Shown here in pieces: positions 59,073-64,000 of a stretch of 64,000 nt of DNA. The notes beneath the pieces were generated by a model. It was not told the DNA's origin, searched no databases, and was given only the letters and a program-made list of their open reading frames with translations. The DNA is taken from NCBI RefSeq assembly GCF_014268755.2, contig NZ_CP077093.1, positions 4,700,001 through 4,764,000 on the forward strand. The letters run 5' to 3'. The DNA comes from Pseudomonas vanderleydeniana. Lineage in GTDB: Bacteria; Pseudomonadota; Gammaproteobacteria; Pseudomonadales; Pseudomonadaceae. Positions within the stretch are counted from its first letter, which is position 1. Each line of letters opens with the position of its first letter. The translations under genes were made by a program, and so were the position numbers.

Positions 59073-59285
59073 TCACGCATCTTCTTCATTGGCCCCCGGA
59101 CAGATAGTCACAACGGGTTTGACTGGCTCACGCAGTTCGGCGCGACGAAAGAAGTCTTCGCCCAGCTCCGGCATGTCACGGGTATCGATGTCCTGATCAG
59201 CCTGCTTGGCTAGCCGATCCCAGTCAGTTCCCGATGCTTTGTGCTCGCCTGACTCGATATGATAATTTTTAAAAAGAACAAACAT
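59073..59285 (-). CDS. BrnA-like antitoxin, truncated and without toxin
   Basis: 70 aa from ATG at 59285 (GGAG upstream). The region DWDRLAKQADQDIDTRDMPE, with FFRRAEL after it, matches the N-terminal half of BrnA antitoxins (DIDTSDIPELDEEFF-type). The ribbon-helix-helix that should follow VTI is missing; instead the protein ends CPGANEEDA. No BrnT toxin gene is adjacent. Divergent from kptA by 32 bases. Could be a degenerate orphan or a short form with another use. Confidence 0.7.
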   Translation of the reverse strand: MFVLFKNYHIESGEHKASGTDWDRLAKQADQDIDTRDMPELGEDFFRRAELREPVKPVVTICPGANEEDA

Positions 59286-59317
59286 GCTTCACTCCGGAAA
59301 AAACAAAAAAGGAAAAA

Positions 59318-59866
59318 ATGAACACTAAAAAACTCACCGAAACCAGCAAGTTCCTCAGCTACGTTCTACGACACGAACCGCAGTCCATCGGCCTCCAACT
59401 GGACACCGAAGGCTGGGCAGACATCGACGCCCTGATCGCCGGCGCAGCCCATTCAGGCCGCACCCTGGACCGCGAGCTGATCCAGGCGGTTGTCAGCAGC
59501 AACGACAAGAAGCGCTTTGCCCTTTCCGACGACGCACGCCGTATTCGAGCCGTGCAGGGCCACTCCACCGAAACGGTCAGCATCCAGCACATCGAGAAAC
59601 AGCCTCCCGAGGTTCTGTATCACGGCACGGCCACCCGCTTCCTGGAATCGATCCAGCAGAAGGGATTGATCCCGGGCTCCCGCCACCATGTGCACCTCTC
59701 GCAGGAAGTGAACACCGCCGTTGCGGTCGGACAGCGATATGGAAAGCCGGTGGTACTGGAAATCGATGCGTTGACCATGCATCAGCAGGGTTTCAAGTTC
59801 TTCCAGGCCGACAACGGTGTCTGGTTGACGGACCACGTCCCGACTTCATTCATCACCCAACAGTAA
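59318..59866 (+). CDS. kptA: RNA 2'-phosphotransferase (Tpt1/KptA)
   Basis: 182 aa. SKFLSYVLRHEPQSIGLQLD and GWADIDALI open the N-terminal winged lobe with catalytic Arg-His; VLYHGTATRFLESIQQKGL and HHVHLS carry the NAD-binding His/Arg residues. In fungi Tpt1 removes the tRNA splice-site 2'-phosphate via ADP-ribose transfer; the bacterial role is unclear since no such splicing exists. Bacterial homologues can ADP-ribosylate nucleic-acid ends in vitro. 32 bases from the BrnA-like gene, 718 from the NADAR gene. Confidence 0.95.
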   Translation: MNTKKLTETSKFLSYVLRHEPQSIGLQLDTEGWADIDALIAGAAHSGRTLDRELIQAVVSSNDKKRFALSDDARRIRAVQGHSTETVSIQHIEKQPPEVLYHGTATRFLESIQQKGLIPGSRHHVHLSQEVNTAVAVGQRYGKPVVLEIDALTMHQQGFKFFQADNGVWLTDHVPTSFITQQ

Positions 59867-59932
59867 CCACTGCCTTCAGATCACTCCGTTCTCCAGCGGT
59901 CAACGCTCGATGCTGGCTTGCCTCCTCGCCCC

Positions 59933-60448
59933 CTACCCCTTCAACCGCAACACCATCGCACACCGCAACCCTGCCTCATGCCCCGCGTCCACCTCATGCT
60001 GCAACTGCGCCACATGCTCTTCTCCCAAGCTCGCCGCCTCGACCTCGACAAACCCCAGCCGGGTATAGAACGGCGCGTTCCAGGGCAAATGCCGGTAGGT
60101 GGTCAGGCTCGCCGTCGCGAACAGTTCGGCCCGCGCATGGGCAATGGCCGCCGCCATCAGGCCGGCCCCCAGCCCCAGCTTCTGGTGCCCGGCGTGCACC
60201 GACAACTCGACGATGAAGAACGAACGATCCATTGTTTCTGCCGCGAGGAAACCCACCGGCTGGTCGTTGGCATTGGTGGCCACCCACAGCGTGTGGTGAC
60301 GACAAAGCTGTTCCAGATAGTCCGCCGGCAGCGGCTCGCCCTCGGCCACCCAGGCCAACCCGACTTCGCGGAAGATGGACGCTGCAGAACGCTCGACTGC
60401 CGCCAGGGCGGGAATATCGTCAGGACGTGCGGGGCGGATGGCTGGCAT
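59933..60448 (-). CDS. GNAT-family N-acetyltransferase
   Basis: 171 aa from ATG at 60448 (MPAIRPARPDD); a longer frame has no better signal. Acetyl-CoA motif in LGLGAGLMAAAIAHARAE and C-terminal YTRLGFVEVE. Substrate unknown; could acetylate an antibiotic, amine or peptide. Convergent with kptA and divergent from the NADAR gene. Confidence 0.92.
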   Translation of the reverse strand: MPAIRPARPDDIPALAAVERSAASIFREVGLAWVAEGEPLPADYLEQLCRHHTLWVATNANDQPVGFLAAETMDRSFFIVELSVHAGHQKLGLGAGLMAAAIAHARAELFATASLTTYRHLPWNAPFYTRLGFVEVEAASLGEEHVAQLQHEVDAGHEAGLRCAMVLRLKG

Positions 60449-60584
60449 GGGAATCTCGGGCTCGCAGACAAAACGCCAACCATAGCAAAACCACACCCGG
60501 ATTGAGCCACCCCTTGCCTCTCCGATCCCCCTCAGACCATCGTGGTAAGCTTTGCGCCCCTATTCCGCCGCCAAGGAGGCACAC

Positions 60585-61139
60585 GTGTCCGACTCCATCC
60601 ACCTGGACAACCTGCGCTCGCGCTTCAACGCCGGCGAAGCCCTGAAATACGTGTTCTTCTGGGGCCACCAGCGCAACAAGGACACCATCACCGCCAGTTG
60701 CTTCAGCCAGTGGTACAACGCCGAGTTCGTCGTCGACGGGCAACGCTACCTGACTGCCGAGCATTTCATGATGGCCGAGAAAGCGGCCCTGTTCGACGAC
60801 CAGGACATTCGTACCCAGGTACTGCACGCCCCGACACCCGGCGCCGCCAAGGCCCTTGGCCGTCAGGTACGGGGCTTCGACAACCAGCAATGGCTACAGC
60901 ACCGCTACGAGATCGTCGTGAAAGCCAACCAGGCCAAGTTCTCGCAGAACCCGGAGCTGGGCGACTTTCTCCGCGGCACCGGCTCGCGCATCCTCGTCGA
61001 GGCCAGCCCGGTCGACAACATCTGGGGCATCGGCCTCGCCCAGGACGCCCCGCAGGTGAACGACCCCAACACCTGGCAAGGGCTGAACCTGCTGGGCTTC
61101 GCGCTCATGCAGGTGCGCGACGAGCTCGATCAGGCCTAA
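60585..61139 (+). CDS. NADAR-family protein (YbiA-like)
   Basis: 184 aa from GTG at 60585, chosen for AGGAGG upstream. NADAR blocks: FSQWYNAEFVVDGQRYLTAE, HFMMAEKAALF, ALGRQVRGFDNQQW, LLEL-type end and EASPVDNIWGIGL. NADAR proteins cleave N-glycosidic bonds in ADP-ribose-related or riboflavin intermediates; some remove ADP-ribose from modified guanine in DNA, reversing DarT-like toxins. A single gene, 136 bases from the divergent GNAT gene. Confidence 0.93.
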   Translation: MSDSIHLDNLRSRFNAGEALKYVFFWGHQRNKDTITASCFSQWYNAEFVVDGQRYLTAEHFMMAEKAALFDDQDIRTQVLHAPTPGAAKALGRQVRGFDNQQWLQHRYEIVVKANQAKFSQNPELGDFLRGTGSRILVEASPVDNIWGIGLAQDAPQVNDPNTWQGLNLLGFALMQVRDELDQA

Positions 61140-61211
61140 AACGCCTGGAAGTGATCGATAACGTGCGCTTCGAACCTGAAGGGTGCGAGAACATCGGTCG
61201 CCTGGCCGCGC

Positions 61212-62165
61212 CTACTCGTACACCGTCACACAGTTACGCCCGGCCTTCTTCGACTGATACAGCGCCTGGTCCGCCCAGGCGATCAGATCGGCGTGGGTGA
61301 CCGAGGGGCGACTGAGGTCGGCCACGCCCAGGCTGATGGTGAAGCGGATGCTCACCCCTTCGTGCACCACTTCCTGTGCCTCGACCGCCTTGCGCAGTCG
61401 CTCGGCGAAGAACCGCGCGCTGGCCTTGTCGGTGTCCGACAGCACCACGCCGAACTCTTCACCGCCATAGCGCCCGGCCACGTCACTGTCGCGCACATGC
61501 TCGCGCAGCACCTGGGCCACCCGCTCGATGACCTTGTCGCCCGCCTGGTGGCCGTAGGTGTCGTTGACCTTCTTGAAGTGATCGATATCGAACATCACCA
61601 GGCTGGTCGGGTTGGCATGACGCTGGTTGCGCGCATAGGCCACCTTCAGGCTCTCCTCCCAGTGGCCGCGGTTGTACAACCCGGTCAGCCGGTCGGTGCT
61701 GGAGAGTTTCTTCAATTGCGCGTTGACCGCCTGCAACTGGTTGCGGTTGGTGGCCACGTCGGTCACGTCGTAGATCACCAGGCAGATGTGGCGGATCTCG
61801 CTGTCGGTGGAACGCAGCGCCAGGAAGGTGGTGTTCTGGTACATGAAGTCTTCCTGGCCGGTGACCGGCTGGTAGTTCTTGAACCGCACCAGGTAGGGCC
61901 GCTGCTCCCAGATGGTGAACGCCGGCGTGCCGAGGGTGGCGACGCTCTCGACCTTGCGGCTGAACCACTCGCGGTCGACCTCGGGAAACAGCTCGAAGAA
62001 CGAACGGTTGTGCGCCTCCCCTGGCTGCACCCCGGAGCGGTTCTCCATGAAGGTGTTCCACACCTGCACACAGTAGTCGCGATCGAGCACCACCACGCCG
62101 ACGTCAATGCTCTGCACGATCGCCAGCAGCCAGTGAAACTCGTTCAGATCGATGTGATCGCTCAT
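61212..62165 (-). CDS. PAS-GGDEF diguanylate cyclase
   Basis: 317 aa. N-terminal PAS (about 10-135: DVGVVVLDRDYCVQVWNTFME), then GGDEF with active-site RYGGEEFGV and inhibitory I-site RDSD 5 residues before GGEEF. Predicted to make c-di-GMP with product feedback. No membrane segment. Follows the REC-CheC gene after 3 bases, so they act together: a receiver/phosphatase partner with a cyclase. Confidence 0.96.
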   Translation of the reverse strand: MSDHIDLNEFHWLLAIVQSIDVGVVVLDRDYCVQVWNTFMENRSGVQPGEAHNRSFFELFPEVDREWFSRKVESVATLGTPAFTIWEQRPYLVRFKNYQPVTGQEDFMYQNTTFLALRSTDSEIRHICLVIYDVTDVATNRNQLQAVNAQLKKLSSTDRLTGLYNRGHWEESLKVAYARNQRHANPTSLVMFDIDHFKKVNDTYGHQAGDKVIERVAQVLREHVRDSDVAGRYGGEEFGVVLSDTDKASARFFAERLRKAVEAQEVVHEGVSIRFTISLGVADLSRPSVTHADLIAWADQALYQSKKAGRNCVTVYE

Positions 62166-62168
62166 GGC

Positions 62169-63161
62169 TCAGCTCATCAGGTAGGCGAGTTTATGGGTCA
62201 GGCGCTCGATCGAGTCCTCGGTGAACAGCAACAGCAGGTCGAAATGGATATCGTGCCCTTCCAGGCTGTAGCTGATCTCCACCGCCAGGGTCTTTTTCCA
62301 GCGCTGGCTGTTGATCCGGATCAGGTCCTCGATGGCCGCGTGTTGCCCGAGAATCTGCGGGTGGCCCTGGGAGAACACCACGTCGATCTGCTCGGCAATG
62401 CTGCTCAGGCAGGCGCCGATCAGCACGCTCGACAGGTCCAGCAGCATCTCCAGGTCCGAGTACTCGGGGCCCTGGCGCCGCATCAGCTGGGCCATGTCGG
62501 CGATTTCCGAGTCATGGAACATCAGCAGCGCCTCACCGGCGATACCACTGCCGACAAACCCCTGGCAGATGGCGGTGAGCCGTTGGCAACTGCCGGCATC
62601 GGCCAGCGCCATGTGCAGCTCACCGACTTCGAGGATGTTCACGTTAGGCACCGGCAGTTGCACGAACACCCCGAGCACCTTGGCAATCAGCGCGGCCGCC
62701 CGGCCGATGGCGACGTTGACCGTCTCGCGAAAGGCATCGCGAAAGCTGATGGGCGCATCCGAGGCCGGGCGCAGTGGCGCCTCATCCGGCGCGTCGAGCA
62801 ACCCCAGTTCAGCCAGGGTGCGACGCAGCGCCTCCTGTTCGAAAGGCTTTTGCAGGAACGCCAGGGCCCCCAGCGCGCGGACCCGGCGCACCGCCTCTTC
62901 CTGGACGTCACCGGAAATCACGATGACCTGGGCCTCAAGCCCCTCGGCACGCATGGCCGTCAAGACCTGGTAGCCATCCATCTCCGGCATGGTCAGGTCG
63001 AGCAGCACCACCTGGCCCAACCCCTTGCGTATCGCCTCGAGCCCCTGGCGTCCGTCACTGGCCTCGGTGATCGAGACCGGCCAGTTCGCCGGCAGCGCGC
63101 GCAGGACCTGCTTGCGCGCCATGCTGGAGTCATCACACACAAGTAAGGGAATCACTGGCAC
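62169..63161 (-). CDS. Response regulator with CheC-like domain
   Basis: 330 aa. REC domain at 1-125 (LLVCDDSSMARKQVLRAL; VVLLDLTMPEMDGY with Asp; VIVISGD; LQKPF). A CheC-like domain follows (about 145-330): FRETVNVAIGRAA retains the first E-x-x-N phosphatase motif, while the second reads DLSSVLIGACL and lacks E and N. CheC proteins dephosphorylate CheY-P. The receiver here may be its own or the cyclase partner's control. Co-transcribed with the GGDEF gene. Confidence 0.92.
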   Translation of the reverse strand: MPVIPLLVCDDSSMARKQVLRALPANWPVSITEASDGRQGLEAIRKGLGQVVLLDLTMPEMDGYQVLTAMRAEGLEAQVIVISGDVQEEAVRRVRALGALAFLQKPFEQEALRRTLAELGLLDAPDEAPLRPASDAPISFRDAFRETVNVAIGRAAALIAKVLGVFVQLPVPNVNILEVGELHMALADAGSCQRLTAICQGFVGSGIAGEALLMFHDSEIADMAQLMRRQGPEYSDLEMLLDLSSVLIGACLSSIAEQIDVVFSQGHPQILGQHAAIEDLIRINSQRWKKTLAVEISYSLEGHDIHFDLLLLFTEDSIERLTHKLAYLMS

Positions 63162-63457
63162 AGACCGGCGCTCTTCTTATTAGGGATCAGGGAAAACATT
63201 AGTGGCATGATGCCATGAAATTGACATAAAACACGGATCATCGAGGGATTAATGAGAACCACGTCGAATAATTTGTCAGGGTATCGCTGGCAGAGGACTC
63301 AGGGAATGCCCTAGATCAAAACTTCGACACCCACCATCAACCGGACAAAAACGTCGCGCCTTAACACTCTTTGACACTTTTTCGACAAACCACTCACAGA
63401 CCCACAAGGCCTTGCTGCCTAGGATAGGTGACCCCTTCTCCCTGTCCCTGGTGCTCC
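63162..63457. other. Divergent gap before the beta-lactamase-like gene
   Basis: 296 bases between divergent genes; no gene or palindrome stands out. Promoters for both sides are expected here but not defined. Confidence 0.4.
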
Positions 63458-64000
63458 ATGTTCCGCTCGTTCTGCACGCTCCTCCTGATCGGCTTCCTGC
63501 TGGGCAGCACGGGGTGCAACGGCCAGCCTCCGGCGGCACCGCCGACCCTGGGAAAAGGCGACTACAGCGGGATCATCCGCTATCTCCAGGAGCGGATCCC
63601 CGAGGAAATGGCCGAGCAGAAGGTGCCGGGGCTGTCGATTGCCCTGGTGTCCGGACAGGAAGTGATCTGGGCTCGGGGCTTCGGTTACGCCGACAAGGAA
63701 GGCGGCGTGCGGGTCACCAACCACACGGCGTTTCGCGCTGGCGCCCTATCCAAGCTGCTGACCGCCAGCGCTGCACTGCAACTGGTCGAGCAACAGAAGC
63801 TCAAGCTCGATGCTCCAGTACAGGACACGCTCAAGGAATTCCACGTCCGTTCGCGCTTTCACGAGCGCCAGGAAGATGCCGACCAGGCCGTGACCCTGCG
63901 CCGCCTGCTCAGCCATCAATCCGGCCTGCCCGGCGAGTACCTGCGCGACCTGCGCACGCCCTCGGCCCTCGACCAGCTGCCGCAACGGGTCTCCGGCCTG
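63458..64000 (+). CDS. Beta-lactamase-fold lipoprotein, partial, with apparent SxxK serine loss
   Basis: Cut by the window end; 181 residues visible from ATG at 63458. Lipoprotein signal with lipobox near LLGSTGC. Class C/serine-hydrolase blocks: VPGLSIALVSGQEVIWARGF, then FRAGALSKLLTASAALQLVEQ, which aligns with the SxxK motif (usual FRIGSVTK); the nucleophile position is Ala and the Lys is kept. RRLLSHQSGLPGEY is the later HxSG block. Outer-membrane-anchored, perhaps a peptidoglycan- or ester-hydrolase relative. If the Ala is real, activity would be lost or different. Confidence 0.88.
   Translation, partial: MFRSFCTLLLIGFLLGSTGCNGQPPAAPPTLGKGDYSGIIRYLQERIPEEMAEQKVPGLSIALVSGQEVIWARGFGYADKEGGVRVTNHTAFRAGALSKLLTASAALQLVEQQKLKLDAPVQDTLKEFHVRSRFHERQEDADQAVTLRRLLSHQSGLPGEYLRDLRTPSALDQLPQRVSGL

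Overview
The window is chromosomal DNA of a Pseudomonas species of the fluorescens/putida type. The evidence is the core block thrS-infC-rpmI-rplT-pheS-pheT-ihfA, an rsmA homologue, a complete bkdR-bkdA1A2B-lpdV locus, Pseudomonas-restricted families (DUF1654, DUF2790, DUF6124), an OprD porin, and many GTGGGAGC-type REP palindromes.

Layout. (1) Bases 1-12.9 kb form an accessory island, AT-richer than the rest, lying against the 3' end of a tRNA-Pro(GGG) gene. It begins with a tightly packed operon whose 5' end is outside the window: a truncated gene, a 513-aa protein of unknown function, a 1832-aa protein joining a PD-(D/E)xK-like motif to a HerA/FtsK-type ATPase, and a Vsr-type endonuclease. 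After it come an orphan gene, a decayed IS5-family element, a small membrane protein, and an AAA15-type ATPase/DUF4276 (TOPRIM-like) gene pair. The pair sits between two copies of a 43-bp sequence that includes the tRNA terminator. This island is the most likely place for an undescribed anti-phage or DNA-processing system. (2) 12.9-20.4 kb is the conserved translation block on the minus strand, with a probable ATT start for infC and two hairpins ahead of pheST. (3) 20.4-22.5 kb holds small envelope and stress genes (cold-shock protein, I78-type lipoprotein). (4) 22.5-29.7 kb is a ribose operon, rbsB-A-C-R-K-D plus an exported nucleoside hydrolase, with a clear promoter and LacI-type operator. 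(5) 29.8-32.5 kb has an SOS-box-controlled DUF1654/endonuclease I pair, a SPOR-like lipoprotein and rsmA. (6) 32.5-38.2 kb is branched-chain keto acid dehydrogenase with its Lrp-type activator.

(7) 38.3-44.6 kb is a catabolic cluster: class II aldolase, polyamine-type periplasmic binding protein without a permease, an OYE-type Fe-S flavoprotein, an XRE-cupin regulator and a HEAT-repeat DNA alkylation repair protein. It contains a 166-bp MITE-like element. (8) 44.9-51.4 kb has an NCS2 purine permease, an OprD porin, an ATP-grasp protein and a LysR regulator followed by diaminopimelate decarboxylase. (9) 51.4-59 kb mixes small secreted proteins, a DUF1275 membrane protein, a GAF hybrid histidine kinase, an AT-rich orphan gene bracketed by GGTGACG palindromes, a TRIC-type channel, and a DUF6124 gene behind a long structured leader. 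(10) 59-61.1 kb holds a truncated BrnA-like antitoxin, KptA, a GNAT acetyltransferase and a NADAR protein, a possible ADP-ribose-related neighbourhood. (11) 61.2-64 kb has a PAS-GGDEF diguanylate cyclase, a REC-CheC protein, and the start of a beta-lactamase-like lipoprotein whose SxxK serine appears to be alanine.

All family assignments come from reading motifs and order by eye; no database search was run.
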